DNA of 64,000 nt from Alphaproteobacteria bacterium (GCA_020852655.1 JADZAI010000106.1:95385-159384), one strand, 5' to 3'; counted from the stretch's first letter, positions 1 to 9,962 are shown. Notes: generated by a model from the letters alone, not told the origin. Numbers and translations: made by a program.

Positions 1-1143
1 CGGCGTGAGCAGGAAGTCGAAATTCTCCATCCACACGCGCATCTGCGAGCCATAGCGGCCACGCGCCAGGGTCGCTTCGAAGAACTCCGCCAGCGTGTAT
101 TTCAATCCCTCGGCGACCATCTGGCGGAGGCCGGGATCGAGCAGCGCCTGCTTCTCCTGAGGCAACGTGCCCAGATACTGCCCCGCCGCGCCGAACCACA
201 GGGTGCGGAATATCTCGGAGGGATCGCTGAGCGGCGGATCGACTTCGTCCACCTGCGCGCCGAAATCCTGGAACGCCAGCGCGGCCTGCTTCACGGCCTC
301 ACGGATCTCCGGGTCCACCGCCGGCGCAAACCCGAGCGTCGGGCAATAGGCGATGCGCGCGCCCTTGATTCCGGCCGCGAGGGCCGCGGTGTAGTCGTCG
401 ACGTCCGGCGGCACCTGATGCCAGTCGCGCGCATCCGCCTTCGCCATCGCGTTCAGCAGGAGTGCTGCATCCGTGACCGTCCGCGCCATCGGGCCGACAT
501 GCGCGAGCGTGCCGAACGGCGACAGCGGATAGGCCGCAACGCGCCCGAAGCTCGGCTTCAGTCCGAACGTTCCCGTGAACGACGCCGGGATACGCACCGA
601 TCCGCCGCCGTCCGTGCCGAGGGCGAGCGGCGCGAAACCGGCCGCCAAGGCCGCCGCGGAGCCGCCGCTCGAACCGCCCGGCGTTTTCGACAGGTCCCAC
701 GGATTGCGCGTCGTACCCGTCAGCGGCGAGTCATTGGAGCCCTTGAAGCCGAACTCCGGTGTCGTCGTCTTGCCGAGCAGCACGGCGCCGGCCTCGCGCA
801 AGCGCGCCACCGACGGCGCGTCCTCGGCCCAGGCCTGGTTGCGGTCGACCGTGCGCGAGCCGCGCAGCGTCGGCCAGCCTTTGGTCAGCAGCAGATCCTT
901 GACCGCGACCGGCACGCCGTCGAGCGGCGACAGCGGCTCGCCCGCCGACCAGCGCTCCTCGCTGGCATAGGCCTGGGCGATCGTCGCGTCGCTGTCGATC
1001 ACGCAGAAGGCATTCACCCGCGCATCCAGCGCATCGATGCGGCCCAGCAGGCCCTCCGCGATCTCCACCGGCGAGAAGGAACCCGCGGCATAGCCGGCGC
1101 TCAGCTCGGCCGCCGTCATCCATTGCGGGTCGTCGTCGCTCAT
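1..1143 (-). CDS. Amidase signature family protein (C-terminus cut by window edge)
   Basis: An amidase that should hydrolyse a carboxamide with the Ser-cisSer-Lys triad. The frame is open from an ATG at 1143 to the window edge (381 codons), so roughly the last quarter is outside. The triad is visible: Lys82 in GVPVAVKDLL, the cis-Ser pair at 158-159 in the glycine/serine loop PGGSSGGS, and the nucleophile Ser182 in DGGGSVRIPAS. The family includes GatA and many catabolic amidases. No gatB or gatC is next to it, so a stand-alone amidase is more likely than the tRNA amidotransferase subunit. The substrate cannot be read from sequence. It lies 19 nt downstream of the small membrane protein gene on the same strand. 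Confidence 0.88.
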   Translation of the reverse strand, partial: MSDDDPQWMTAAELSAGYAAGSFSPVEIAEGLLGRIDALDARVNAFCVIDSDATIAQAYASEERWSAGEPLSPLDGVPVAVKDLLLTKGWPTLRGSRTVDRNQAWAEDAPSVARLREAGAVLLGKTTTPEFGFKGSNDSPLTGTTRNPWDLSKTPGGSSGGSAAALAAGFAPLALGTDGGGSVRIPASFTGTFGLKPSFGRVAAYPLSPFGTLAHVGPMARTVTDAALLLNAMAKADARDWHQVPPDVDDYTAALAAGIKGARIAYCPTLGFAPAVDPEIREAVKQAALAFQDFGAQVDEVDPPLSDPSEIFRTLWFGAAGQYLGTLPQEKQALLDPGLRQMVAEGLKYTLAEFFEATLARGRYGSQMRVWMENFDFLLTP

Positions 1144-1162
1144 CGCCGCTTCGTCCTTCCCG

Positions 1163-1618
1163 TCAGTTGAACACGCCATGCGTGAACATCACCACGATGA
1201 TCAGAGAGACCACCGACGTGATGAAGCCGAGCACCGAGAGGATGAAACTCCACCAGAAAGTATTCAAGCGCAGGCGGATGTAGCGCGCCTTCATCTCGGC
1301 ATACTCGTCCGGCGCGGCCGGAACCGCGTCAGCCTCCTGCCGTTCCTCCGGCTCGTCCTTCAGGAAGGCGAGATAGCCGCCCTTCAGTGCCCAGAAGCGG
1401 CCCGCATTGGTCAGGCGGATCTGGCTGCGATCCTCCGAGCAGTAGCGTGCCATGCGCGAGCTCACGAGGATCGCCGCACCGTCGCGCGCCGCCGTGAGGC
1501 GCTCGGCCTCCTCGCCGGCGAAACCGGCCGACTGGTCGAAGAAGTCGAGCCGCCGCGTGTCGTAGGCCGCCTGCAAGAGGATGTCGGCCGCCTGTTCCTT
1601 CGTCGTCGCCTCCGCCAT
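1163..1618 (-). CDS. Small protein with C-terminal membrane anchor, unknown function
   Basis: Encodes 151 residues, starting at ATG 1618. I do not recognise a family. Residues about 1-110 are soluble and charged, with helical stretches; residues about 118-147 form one strongly hydrophobic segment (FWWSFILSVLGFITSV and onward), so the protein is probably tail-anchored with its N-terminus in the cytoplasm. The segment LTNAGRFWALKGGYLAFL resembles part of a winged-helix wing, but this is too weak for a call. It starts 5 nt downstream of the histidine phosphatase stop codon, so the two are probably co-transcribed and may function together. Confidence 0.7.
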   Translation of the reverse strand: MAEATTKEQAADILLQAAYDTRRLDFFDQSAGFAGEEAERLTAARDGAAILVSSRMARYCSEDRSQIRLTNAGRFWALKGGYLAFLKDEPEERQEADAVPAAPDEYAEMKARYIRLRLNTFWWSFILSVLGFITSVVSLIIVVMFTHGVFN

Positions 1619-1623
1619 GCGCC

Positions 1624-2172
1624 TTACCGGACGACCGTCGCCGCTTCGCGCCCCTTCTCGATCAGCGTCAACCGCCTGCCGTCGGTTTCCAGCACCGTGA
1701 TCGACCCGTTGCCCGGCGAGAAATGCACCACCGTGTCGTCGTCGAGGGCCGCACCCACCGCGACGTTGATCGCGACGAAATGGCTGAAGATCGCGCAATC
1801 CGCCCTCTGCGCGACAAGGCACGCGACCACGGAGTCCTTCCAGGCCCGCCGCGGCGCATCCGCCGCCGACCAGGCCCCCGCCATGATCGCGCGCAGCCAG
1901 TCGCCGCGCTGGTCCAGCGGAATGTCGGGCGACGGGACTTCGGCCACGCCCGGCTCGATCCGCGCGTGGGTTTCCCACAGGCGCTCCAGCGGCGCTGCCG
2001 TCTCGCGGGCGCGCGCCAGGGGGCTCGACAGGATCGCCAGCGGCCCCTTCGGCGCCAGCGCACGCGCCGCGGCCTCGGCCTCTTCGCGGCCCAATGGCGA
2101 CAGCCCCGGATCGTGCGCCTCCGCCCAGGTCGACGCCGCCTGGCCGTGCCGGACGAGATAGAGACGCGCCAT
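1624..2172 (-). CDS. Histidine phosphatase (phosphoglycerate mutase-like) family protein
   Basis: Encodes 182 residues. The N-terminus MARLYLVRHGQA carries the RHG catalytic signature with the phosphohistidine at position 9, followed by LSPLGREEAEA and the second-half SSPLARARET motif. A second catalytic His lies in IFSHFVAIN. This matches the short, SixA/GpmB-like branch of the superfamily; the substrate is not predictable. The start at 2172 was chosen because the family begins directly at this motif. An upstream in-frame ATG at 2316 would add 48 residues with a hydrophobic stretch but has no family support. It is followed after 5 nt by the tail-anchored protein gene. Confidence 0.85.
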   Translation of the reverse strand: MARLYLVRHGQAASTWAEAHDPGLSPLGREEAEAAARALAPKGPLAILSSPLARARETAAPLERLWETHARIEPGVAEVPSPDIPLDQRGDWLRAIMAGAWSAADAPRRAWKDSVVACLVAQRADCAIFSHFVAINVAVGAALDDDTVVHFSPGNGSITVLETDGRRLTLIEKGREAATVVR

Positions 2173-2322
2173 GCCTTGTCCTCGAATTGCTCGGGCGCGA
2201 TGTCGCGCGGTCGCAGGTGATTTGTCCAGTTCCGCACCGTCAGGACTGGCATCGGCCGGAAGCCGCAGGTTAAGTGCCGCCCACAACAGAACGACGATCA
2301 GGGAGGCCCCTGCCATGACCGG

Positions 2323-3432
2323 ATGCCGTCAGGCCCGATGAGCGGATTGGAACTCGCGCGCTTCCAGGAGGACGTGACCGAGGCGTGGCTGACGCAGGCG
2401 CTGCGCCAGGCCGGCGTGCTGCGCGACGCCAAGGTCATCGGCCTCACCACCAGGCGCGTCGGCAACGGCATGTTCGGCGACAGCGTCCGCTTCGGCATCA
2501 CCTATGACCGCGCGGAGGACGAGGCGCCTGCCAGTGTCGTCGGCAAGTTCGCCTCCAAAGACCCGGTCAGCCGCGCCAACGGCGCCTCGGTCGGCCTCTA
2601 CGAGACGGAGATCAACTTCTACCGCTCGTTCCGGTCCTCGGTCGATATCCGCACGCCGCGGCCCTATGTCGTCGACATCGACGACGCGACCAAGGAATTC
2701 ACGCTGATCCTGGAAGACCTGACGCCCGCCCGCGGCGGCGACCAGCTTACCGGATGTTCGATCGATGACGCCGTGCGCGCGATGGACCAGGCGGCGGCGC
2801 TGCACGGGCCGCGCTGGGGCGATCCGGCGCTGCTGGAAATCCCCTGGATGAACCGGCGGGGCGATACGAACGCCTTCATCCAGGAAGGCTTCAAAGGCTA
2901 TTTCGGCGAGTTCCACGCACGCTATTGCGACATGCTGGAGCCGGAATACATGGCCGAATGCCAGCGCTTCAGCGACCAGATCGGGCAGTATTTCGCGCCG
3001 CGTCCGACGCCGCCCGCGCCGCAGCACACCGATTTCCGCCTCGACAACATGCTGTTCGACGCCAAAGGCGGCAGTGTGCCTCTGGCGGTGCTCGACTGGC
3101 AATCGATCAGCACCGGCTCGGCGATGCTCGACGTCGCTTATTTCATCGGCGCCGGCCTGCTGCCCGATGTCCGGCGGCAGCACGAGGAACGGCTGGTCCG
3201 GCACTATCTGGACAGACTGCGCGGCTATGGCGTGACCGGCTATGGCTGGGACACCGCATGGCTGCACTACCGGCTCGGCCTGCTCCAGGGCGTCTTCACG
3301 GCGATCTTCGCGTCGGTCGTCACCGGGCGTACCGAGCGCGGCGACCAGATGTTCATGACGATGGCCCGCCGCCATTGCCAGCATTCGATCGACCTGGAGT
3401 CGCTGAAGGCCTTGCGCGCATTCGCCGGCTGA
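2323..3432 (+). CDS. Phosphotransferase family protein (ecdysteroid-kinase/APH-like fold)
   Basis: Encodes 369 residues of protein-kinase-like fold related to aminoglycoside/choline phosphotransferases and EcKinase-type proteins. The Brenner-type catalytic motif HTDFRLDNMLF (about residues 237-247) and the metal-binding LDWQ (about 259-262) are intact. Bacterial members often phosphorylate small hydroxylated molecules; the substrate here is unknown. The start is uncertain: ATG at 2323 has poor spacing to the GGAGG at 2302-2306, while ATG at 2338 is also in frame. A short out-of-frame reading from ATG 2315, which has the better-spaced ribosome site, ends in a TGA overlapping the 2338 ATG. The gene is divergent from the phosphatase gene. 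Confidence 0.82.
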   Translation: MPSGPMSGLELARFQEDVTEAWLTQALRQAGVLRDAKVIGLTTRRVGNGMFGDSVRFGITYDRAEDEAPASVVGKFASKDPVSRANGASVGLYETEINFYRSFRSSVDIRTPRPYVVDIDDATKEFTLILEDLTPARGGDQLTGCSIDDAVRAMDQAAALHGPRWGDPALLEIPWMNRRGDTNAFIQEGFKGYFGEFHARYCDMLEPEYMAECQRFSDQIGQYFAPRPTPPAPQHTDFRLDNMLFDAKGGSVPLAVLDWQSISTGSAMLDVAYFIGAGLLPDVRRQHEERLVRHYLDRLRGYGVTGYGWDTAWLHYRLGLLQGVFTAIFASVVTGRTERGDQMFMTMARRHCQHSIDLESLKALRAFAG

Positions 3433-3504
3433 CGCGGCCCGTCATCCGATCGGGGCCGCGGCGCGTATGGACTGAAGCGAAACCCTTCAACCGGAGTAAG
3501 TCCC

Positions 3505-4146
3505 ATGCTCACCGTCCATCATCTCGGCGTGTCGCAATCGGAACGGATCGTCTGGCTCTGCGAGGAACTGGGCATCCCCTATGAGCTGAAACGCTACGAC
3601 CGCGACGCCGTCACGCGCATGGCGCCGGCCGACTACAAGGCGCTGCACCCGATGGGGATCGCGCCGGTCATCACCGATGGCGACCTCGTGCTCGGCGAAT
3701 CCGCAGCGATCATGGACTATATCCTCGCCAGATACGGCGACGGCCGGCTGGCGGTCGGCAAGGACGCGCCGAACTTCGCGGACTATCTCTTCTGGTATCA
3801 CTTCGCGAACGGCACGATGCTGCCCAGCGGCATGAACGCGATGATCCTGAGCCTGCTGGGCGTGGAGAAGGCCTCGCAGATCGGCCAGGCGCTCATGAGC
3901 CGCGCGGACCGGTCGCATGCGATCGTCGAGGAGCGGCTGGGCAAGGTCCCCTATTTCGCCGGCGACGCATTCACCGCCGCCGACATCATCATGGTCTTCG
4001 GCCTGACCACGATGCGCGCCTTCGCGCCACGCGACCTCGCACCCTATCCGAACATCCTCGCCTATCTTCAGCGCATCGGCGCGCGGCCGGCCTACCGGCG
4101 CGCCATGGCAAAGGGCGACCCCGACATGCCGCCGCTGCTGACCTAG
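3505..4146 (+). CDS. Glutathione S-transferase family protein
   Basis: Encodes 213 residues. The N-terminal thioredoxin-like domain (about 1-80) contains SQSERIVWLCEELGIPYELKRY and the glutathione-contacting GESAAIMDYI segment near residue 73. The all-helical C-terminal domain contains FTAADIIMVF, the N-capping-box region typical of GSTs. The probable catalytic residue is Ser10 or Ser12 rather than Cys. The substrate is unknown. The start at 3505 is preceded by GGAGTAAG, which is a good ribosome site. Its stop codon overlaps the stop of the convergent NTF2-like gene (4143-4146). Confidence 0.88.
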   Translation: MLTVHHLGVSQSERIVWLCEELGIPYELKRYDRDAVTRMAPADYKALHPMGIAPVITDGDLVLGESAAIMDYILARYGDGRLAVGKDAPNFADYLFWYHFANGTMLPSGMNAMILSLLGVEKASQIGQALMSRADRSHAIVEERLGKVPYFAGDAFTAADIIMVFGLTTMRAFAPRDLAPYPNILAYLQRIGARPAYRRAMAKGDPDMPPLLT

Positions 4147-4529
4147 CCTGCCGCGCCCGACAGGGCGCCGGGCTTCAGTTCGTGCACATAGACTTCGTTC
4201 AGCACGATCCGGTCGCCCTTCAGCACCACGAGGTCGAAGCCGCGCAGCGCCGGCGCGGCTTTCGGGTCGTTGCCGATCACGCAGTACCAGCGCCCGCAAT
4301 AGCCGTTCGGCGTCGCCCAGATTTCCTCAGGGTCATAGCGCATCGCCGGCGTCGCGCCGAACAGGCCGGTCAGATAGGCCCGGAGGGCCTCATGCCCGAT
4401 CGCGCCCGTCGGAACGCCGGGATCGTAATATTTCACGTCCTCTGCGTAGAATTTGAGCAGCCCGTCGACATCCTTGTTGGTCCAGCATTGGAGCCAACGC
4501 GCGTTGTAGTCCTTGAGGTCCAGGCTCAT
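4143..4529 (-). CDS. NTF2-like/SnoaL-type protein
   Basis: Encodes 128 residues with the cone-shaped NTF2-like fold signature: the N-terminal helix LKDYNARWLQCWTNKDVDGLLKFYAEDV and the HEALRAYLTGLF segment, followed by beta-strands. Members are small cyclases, isomerases, hydrolases or non-catalytic binding proteins. Its ATG at 4529 overlaps the stop of the FAD monooxygenase gene (ATGA), so the two are translationally coupled and probably act in one pathway on the same substrate class. The substrate is unknown. Confidence 0.82.
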   Translation of the reverse strand: MSLDLKDYNARWLQCWTNKDVDGLLKFYAEDVKYYDPGVPTGAIGHEALRAYLTGLFGATPAMRYDPEEIWATPNGYCGRWYCVIGNDPKAAPALRGFDLVVLKGDRIVLNEVYVHELKPGALSGAAG

Positions 4530-5767
4530 GCCGCTTCTCCCAGCACGCGTGCGCGGTGTTCGGGGGTGAAGAATTCGGGACCGATCGACTCCGGCCCGGC
4601 CATGATCGCGAAGGCGTGGATGCCGAGCGAGGGATCCTTGCTGCGGCGCTCTTCCAGGGCACGGCGGCGCTCGCGGGGCGCGGGGCCGAACTCGGCGTCG
4701 ATCGTGGCGACCAGCGAGGCCGCGAAGCGCAGGCGCCGCATGCGCTCGGCGCGCTCGGTCGCGTAGGGTTCGAAGGCGGCCGGAGACCAGTCATCCGAAG
4801 CCTTGAGGATGTCGGTCACGAGGCGGACGTCGCGATAGGTCAGCGAAAGCCCCATGCCGATGATGGGATCGGTGCAGCCTGCCGCGTCGCCCACCAGCAC
4901 CACGCCCTCGGCGAAGGGCCGGTCGGCCCAGGTGCTGTTGTTGAAGAATGTGAGCACCGGGCCGGCCGGACGTCCGTCCGCGATATGCCTGTTCGCCGGC
5001 GCGCTGTTGATGCGGAAGGCGTCGAGGAAATGCTGCGGTCCGTCCGGGCCTGCAAAGCGCCGCCGGGCCTCGAGCTCGAAGCTGCCGTAGACACGTATCC
5101 GGCCGTTGCCCTGGGGAAAGACAAGGAAGGCGAAATCCCCTTCCGTCCCGATCGCCTGCAACTTCTCGTCCCAGCCCTTGACGTCCTCGACCAGCATGCC
5201 GGCAAACAGGTGATGCGGGCGGTCCTGGTCGAGCACGATGCCGGCCGGCTCGCGCACCGTCGAGGTACGGCCGTCGGCGCCTATGATGAGCCGCGCCGTT
5301 GCGACCCTGCTCTTGCCCTCGTGCTCGAAGGCGACCTCGGGGTCGGCGCCGAAGCGCATGGAGGTCACGTCGACGCCGCGCAGGGCTTCGGCGCCGCAGC
5401 GCGCCGCCTCGTCGAAGAGCGTCTGGCAGTGATGGGGATGGCCGATGCAGAGCGGGCCCGGCACCCCTTCCACGAACATGGACAGCGGCATGGCGGCCGC
5501 CTCGGCCTCTTCCGGCGCCCGGCTTTCATCGTAGCTGACATGGCGGTCGAGATGATGTCCGCCTGCCTTGAGGAGCAGATCGTAAAGCCCCAGCCGCTTG
5601 GTCTCGGCCACGCCCCACGGCGCGATCCACTCGCCGCGCACCTTGTCCTCGAACGTCGTGGTCCGCTCCAGCAGGAGCACGGAGCGGCCGGCCTTCGCCA
5701 TCGTTGCGGCAAGCGCGCTGCCGCCGATGCCGCCGCCGATGACGATCAGATCGTAGCGGGCTGTCAT
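4526..5767 (-). CDS. FAD-dependent oxidoreductase/monooxygenase (PHBH fold)
   Basis: Encodes 413 residues. The N-terminal Rossmann dinucleotide-binding motif IVIGGGIGGSALA is at about residues 8-20, with GADGRTSTVR near 154-163 and the second FAD motif VLVGDAAGCTDPIIGMGL near 290-307, the order expected for p-hydroxybenzoate-hydroxylase-fold flavoproteins. The relatives act on aromatic, polyketide or isoprenoid compounds. The start at 5767 was chosen because AGGAG precedes it and the Rossmann motif follows immediately; a further in-frame start at 5803 lacks this. It is coupled to the downstream NTF2-like gene by an ATGA overlap. Confidence 0.87.
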   Translation of the reverse strand: MTARYDLIVIGGGIGGSALAATMAKAGRSVLLLERTTTFEDKVRGEWIAPWGVAETKRLGLYDLLLKAGGHHLDRHVSYDESRAPEEAEAAAMPLSMFVEGVPGPLCIGHPHHCQTLFDEAARCGAEALRGVDVTSMRFGADPEVAFEHEGKSRVATARLIIGADGRTSTVREPAGIVLDQDRPHHLFAGMLVEDVKGWDEKLQAIGTEGDFAFLVFPQGNGRIRVYGSFELEARRRFAGPDGPQHFLDAFRINSAPANRHIADGRPAGPVLTFFNNSTWADRPFAEGVVLVGDAAGCTDPIIGMGLSLTYRDVRLVTDILKASDDWSPAAFEPYATERAERMRRLRFAASLVATIDAEFGPAPRERRRALEERRSKDPSLGIHAFAIMAGPESIGPEFFTPEHRARVLGEAA

Positions 5768-6005
5768 TTTCCTGCTCTCCTGTTCGGCGCCGGGCCAGGG
5801 CACCCGGCGAGATTAATTTACTTGATTTAGCGTGTTTGGAGTAGCCCGCAAACCGGCGCAACGGGGAACCGATCCTGACAGACCGTTCAGCTTCGTCTCG
5901 CGCGCGCTTGTTTTGAAATTCATCGCGTTTGGCGGGATTCTGTGCGCGTCGGTGAGCCACACCGGCTTGGGGCCCGAACATCCCCCGCAACGCAAAAGCC
6001 CCAAG

Positions 6006-6042
6006 AACGGGCCTTCCCCTGCCGGAAGGCCCGTTCGCTTTT
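6006..6042 (-). terminator. Rho-independent terminator of recQ
   Basis: A perfect 12-bp stem (AACGGGCCTTCC pairing with GGAAGGCCCGTT) with a 6-nt loop lies 12-48 nt beyond the recQ stop codon. On the minus strand it is followed by a mixed T-rich tract (CTTGGGGCTTTT); on the plus strand CGCTTTT follows, so it could work in both directions. Confidence 0.75.
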
Positions 6043-6053
6043 CCGGCGCCCGC

Positions 6054-7922
6054 CTATCCGGCCAGCGTCTGCAACACGCCCGTCCCGTAGCGCCGCAGCT
6101 TCGCCTCGCCGACACCCGACACCCGGGCGAGATCGTCGGCCGTCCGCGGACGGATGACGGCGATCTCGATCAGCGTCCGGTCCTGGAAGATCACATAGGG
6201 CGGGACGCGTTGCGCCGCGGCGATGTCGCGGCGCCAGGCGCGCAGCCGGTCGAAGGCCTCGCGCGTCTCCGGCGGCAGGCTGTCGAGCGCCGCAGCAGCC
6301 TCGCGCGATGCGACCTTGGCGCGGCCGCCGCGGCGCGGATCACCGGACGCCGTCGTCGGGTCGAACGCCTCCGGCGCACGCCGCAGGTCGATCCGGCGCT
6401 GCTTGCGATAGACCGCGCGCACCGCCTCGGGATCGCCGAGCGCCAGCAGCGGCCGGCCGTCATTGGTGTCCTCCTCCAGCAGGCCTTCGAACATCAGGTG
6501 GTCGATGATCTCGCGCCAGCTTCGCGGGGCGATGTCGCGCCCGACGCCGAATGTCGTCAGTGCCGTCTCCCATGACTGCACGTCCTTCGTCCGGCCTGTG
6601 AGATGATCGATCACCCGGCCGCGTCCGAAGCGGCCGCCGAGCCGCTGCACCGCGGCCAGCGCCTTCTGCGCCGCCTCGGTGACGTCGACGCGCGCACCCG
6701 CTTCGCGGCAGACGTCGCAGGTGCCGCACGGATCGGCTGCCGTCTCCCCGAAATAGCGCCGCACCGACAGTGCGCGGCAGTTCGAGCCGTCCAGGAAGCC
6801 GTAGAGCTGGTGCACCTTGCGCACCTGCACCTGCTTGACCTCGTCCGGCATGTCGCGGCTACGTATGCGGCGCAGCGCCCAACTGGCGTCGGAGGCGCCG
6901 TAGAGCGTGATCCCTTCGGCCGGCTCGCCGTCCCGGCCGGCGCGGCCGACCTCCTGCCAATAGGCCTCGACGGAGGACGGCGGGTCGGCGTGGATCACGA
7001 AGCGCACGTCCGGCTTGTCGACACCCATGCCGAAGGCGATCGTCGCGACCATCACCGCGCCGTCCTCTGCGAGGAAACGCGTCAGTCGCTTGTCCCGTTC
7101 GGCTGCCTCCAGGCCGGCGTGATAGGACAGCGCCGGCGCCCCGGCAGCGCGCAGCGCTTCGGCGAGCTGGTCCGATCCGTCGCGGGAGCCGCAATAGACG
7201 ATGCCCGACTGGCCCCGCCGCGCCCGGACCAGTTCGATCGCGCGGCGCTCTCCGGCCGCCCGTGTCCCACTCTCCTTGCGCTCCGCCGACAGGCGCAGAT
7301 TGGGCCGCGCGAAACTGTCGACGAAGACCGCGGCGTCCGGGATGCCGAGGCTGGCCAGGATGTCGTCGCGCGTCCGCTGGTCCGCGGTCGCCGTGAGCGC
7401 GATCCGCGGCACGCCGGGGAACACCTCGCCCAGCCGTCCGAGCGTCCGGTAGTCGGGCCGGAAGTCATGTCCCCACTGGCTGACGCAATGCGCTTCGTCG
7501 ATGGCGATCAGGCCCAGCCGCAGCCGTTGCAGCCGCTCGCGCACATGGCCCTGCGCCAGCCCCTCCGGCGAAACATAGAGCAGCCGCAGCCGGCCCTGCT
7601 CGGCCGAGCGCCAGACGGCGTCACGCTCCGAGGCCGGCAGGCTGGAATCCAGCCGCGCCGCCTCGACGCCGAGCTGCCGCAGGCTTTCGACCTGATCGGC
7701 CATCAGCGCGATCAGCGGCGAGATCACGAGGCCGAGACCGGGACGCAGCATCGCGGGGATCTGATAGCAGACGCTCTTCCCGCCGCCGGTCGGCAGCACG
7801 GCGAGCACGTCCTGCCCGTCCATGATCGCCGCGATGATCGGAGCCTGGAGTCCGCGAAAGTCGCCATGGCCCCACACCTGCTGAAGAAGCTGGCGGGCGC
7901 TCGTTTCGGACTGCGGACTCAT
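6054..7922 (-). CDS. recQ: ATP-dependent DNA helicase RecQ
   Basis: A 3'-to-5' superfamily 2 DNA helicase of recombination and repair, 622 residues from the chosen start. Motif I LPTGGGKSVCYQ, motif II DEAHCVSQWGHDFRPDY, the helicase C domain with AFGMGVDKPDVRFVIHAD and QEVGRAGRDG, the zinc-binding cysteines around CGTCDVC, the winged-helix region and a C-terminal HRDC domain all occur in the expected order. The start is not certain: ATG 7922 gives MSPQSETSARQLLQQVWG, a typical beginning, but further in-frame ATGs lie at 7934 and 7964 without a strong ribosome site. It follows glnA on the same strand but is separated from it by a terminator. Confidence 0.95.
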   Translation of the reverse strand: MSPQSETSARQLLQQVWGHGDFRGLQAPIIAAIMDGQDVLAVLPTGGGKSVCYQIPAMLRPGLGLVISPLIALMADQVESLRQLGVEAARLDSSLPASERDAVWRSAEQGRLRLLYVSPEGLAQGHVRERLQRLRLGLIAIDEAHCVSQWGHDFRPDYRTLGRLGEVFPGVPRIALTATADQRTRDDILASLGIPDAAVFVDSFARPNLRLSAERKESGTRAAGERRAIELVRARRGQSGIVYCGSRDGSDQLAEALRAAGAPALSYHAGLEAAERDKRLTRFLAEDGAVMVATIAFGMGVDKPDVRFVIHADPPSSVEAYWQEVGRAGRDGEPAEGITLYGASDASWALRRIRSRDMPDEVKQVQVRKVHQLYGFLDGSNCRALSVRRYFGETAADPCGTCDVCREAGARVDVTEAAQKALAAVQRLGGRFGRGRVIDHLTGRTKDVQSWETALTTFGVGRDIAPRSWREIIDHLMFEGLLEEDTNDGRPLLALGDPEAVRAVYRKQRRIDLRRAPEAFDPTTASGDPRRGGRAKVASREAAAALDSLPPETREAFDRLRAWRRDIAAAQRVPPYVIFQDRTLIEIAVIRPRTADDLARVSGVGEAKLRRYGTGVLQTLAG

Positions 7923-7967
7923 GACGCGACGCATGCCCAAACGGGCGAGTCGTGTCCACCGCACAAA

Positions 7968-7997
7968 CGAAAAGGCCCGGACTCTCGCCCGGGCCTT
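7968..7997 (-). terminator. Rho-independent terminator of glnA
   Basis: A 9-bp perfect stem (AAGGCCCGG with CCGGGCCTT), 8-nt loop, followed on the minus strand by TTCGTTTGT. It begins about 20 nt beyond the glnA stop codon. Confidence 0.8.
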
Positions 7998-8018
7998 CGC
8001 AAACGATCTGAGCGGAGC

Positions 8019-9428
8019 TCAGACCGAGTAATACATCTGGAACTCGATCGGATGCGGGGTGTGCTCGAAGGCGTAGACTTCCTGCATCTTCAACTCGATC
8101 CACGCGTCGATGAAGTCATCCGAGAAGACGCCGCCCTTCTTGAGGAAGGCGCGGTTCCTGTCGAGGCTCTCCAGGGCTTCGCGCAGCGAGCCGCAGACCT
8201 GCGGGAAGTTCTTCGCTTCCTCGGCCGGCAGGTCGTAGAGGTCCTTGTCGGCGGGACCGCCCGGATCGATCTTGTTCTCGATGCCGTCAAGGCCGGCCAT
8301 CAGCAGCGCGGCGTAGGCGAGATAGGGGTTCGCACCCGGATCGGGGAAGCGCACTTCGATGCGCTTGCCCTTCGGCGACGACGAGAACGGGATACGCACC
8401 GAAGCCGAACGGTTGCGCGCCGAATAGGCGAGCATGACCGGCGCTTCGAAGCCCGGGATCAGGCGCTTGTACGAGTTGGTCAGCGGGTTCGTGAAGGCGT
8501 TGAGGGCCTTCGCGTTCTTGATGATGCCGCCGATATAGTGGAGGCAGGTCTCCGACAGGTCGGCATAGCCCGAGCCCGCGAAGGTCGGCTTGCCGTCCTT
8601 CCAGATCGACTGGTGGACATGCATGCCCGAACCGTTGTCGCCCTTGATCGGCTTCGGCATGAAGGTCGCCGACTTGCCGTATGCCGCCGCCACCTGGTGG
8701 ACGACATATTTGTAGATCTGCATGTAGTCGCCGCACTTCACGAGCGTGTTGAACTTGAAGCCCAACTCGTGCTGCGACGGCGCCACTTCGTGGTGGTGCT
8801 TCTCGGGCTCGATGCCCATCTCGCCCATGACGGCGAGCATCTCGGAGCGGATGTCCTGTCCCGAGTCGATCGGCGGCACCGGGAAGTAGCCGCCCTTGAC
8901 GCCCGGACGATGGCCGAGATTGCCGGTCTCGTACTCGGTGCCCGAATTGTAGGGGCCTTCCGCGGAATCAAGGAAGTAGTAGCCCTTGTTCATCCCCTGT
9001 TCGAAGCGCACGTCGTCGAAGATGAAGAATTCGGCCTCCGGGCCGAAATAGGCCGTGTCGCCGACGCCCAGCGACTGCATGTAGGTTTCCGCCGCCTTCG
9101 CGATCGAACGCGGGCACCGGCCGTAGCGCTCGCCCGTCGTGGGCTCGCAGACATCGGCGGTCAGCGCGAGGGTGGTCTGCGCGAAAAACGGATCCATCAC
9201 CGCGGTGTCGAGGTCCGGCTTCAGCAGCATGTCGGACTCGTTGATCGCCTTCCAGCCGGCGATCGACGAACCGTCGAACATCGTGCCTTCGGTCAGGAAG
9301 TCGTCGTCGACGAGCGAAAGGTCGAACGTGACGTGCTGCATCTTGCCGCGCGGATCGGTGAAGCGCAGGTCAACGAACTTGACCTCCTTGTCCTTGATCA
9401 GCTTTTGGATCTTATCGGGTGTGCTCAT
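8019..9428 (-). CDS. glnA: Glutamine synthetase, type I
   Basis: Forms glutamine from glutamate, ammonia and ATP in the cytoplasm as a dodecamer. The length of 469 residues is that of GSI. The N-terminal beta-grasp segment [19 protein letters not shown], the catalytic [10 protein letters not shown], the [16 protein letters not shown] loop and [12 protein letters not shown] are all present. The adenylylation site is the tyrosine of KDLYDLP, near residue 398, so control by the GlnE/PII cascade is expected. The gene lies 60 nt downstream of glnB on the same strand, the classic glnBA order, and is probably transcribed from the glnB promoter. Confidence 0.98.
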   Translation of the reverse strand: MSTPDKIQKLIKDKEVKFVDLRFTDPRGKMQHVTFDLSLVDDDFLTEGTMFDGSSIAGWKAINESDMLLKPDLDTAVMDPFFAQTTLALTADVCEPTTGERYGRCPRSIAKAAETYMQSLGVGDTAYFGPEAEFFIFDDVRFEQGMNKGYYFLDSAEGPYNSGTEYETGNLGHRPGVKGGYFPVPPIDSGQDIRSEMLAVMGEMGIEPEKHHHEVAPSQHELGFKFNTLVKCGDYMQIYKYVVHQVAAAYGKSATFMPKPIKGDNGSGMHVHQSIWKDGKPTFAGSGYADLSETCLHYIGGIIKNAKALNAFTNPLTNSYKRLIPGFEAPVMLAYSARNRSASVRIPFSSSPKGKRIEVRFPDPGANPYLAYAALLMAGLDGIENKIDPGGPADKDLYDLPAEEAKNFPQVCGSLREALESLDRNRAFLKKGGVFSDDFIDAWIELKMQEVYAFEHTPHPIEFQMYYSV

Positions 9429-9488
9429 GTGTCCCCTGCTCTCCTGAAGTCCTTCGTTCGTGTCCCGCGGGACCGTTGCTTGATAGTG

Positions 9489-9962
<474 letters not shown>

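Noticed and set aside
1..1143. gatA of the tRNA amidotransferase
   Set aside because: No gatB or gatC lies nearby, and the neighbourhood is unrelated; a stand-alone amidase is the safer call.
2173..2316. N-terminal extension of the histidine phosphatase
   Set aside because: The family begins directly at the RHG motif; the extension has a hydrophobic run but no supporting homology.
4143..5767. A polyketide or antibiotic biosynthesis cluster
   Set aside because: Only the FAD monooxygenase and NTF2-like pair occurs, with no synthase or carrier genes nearby.
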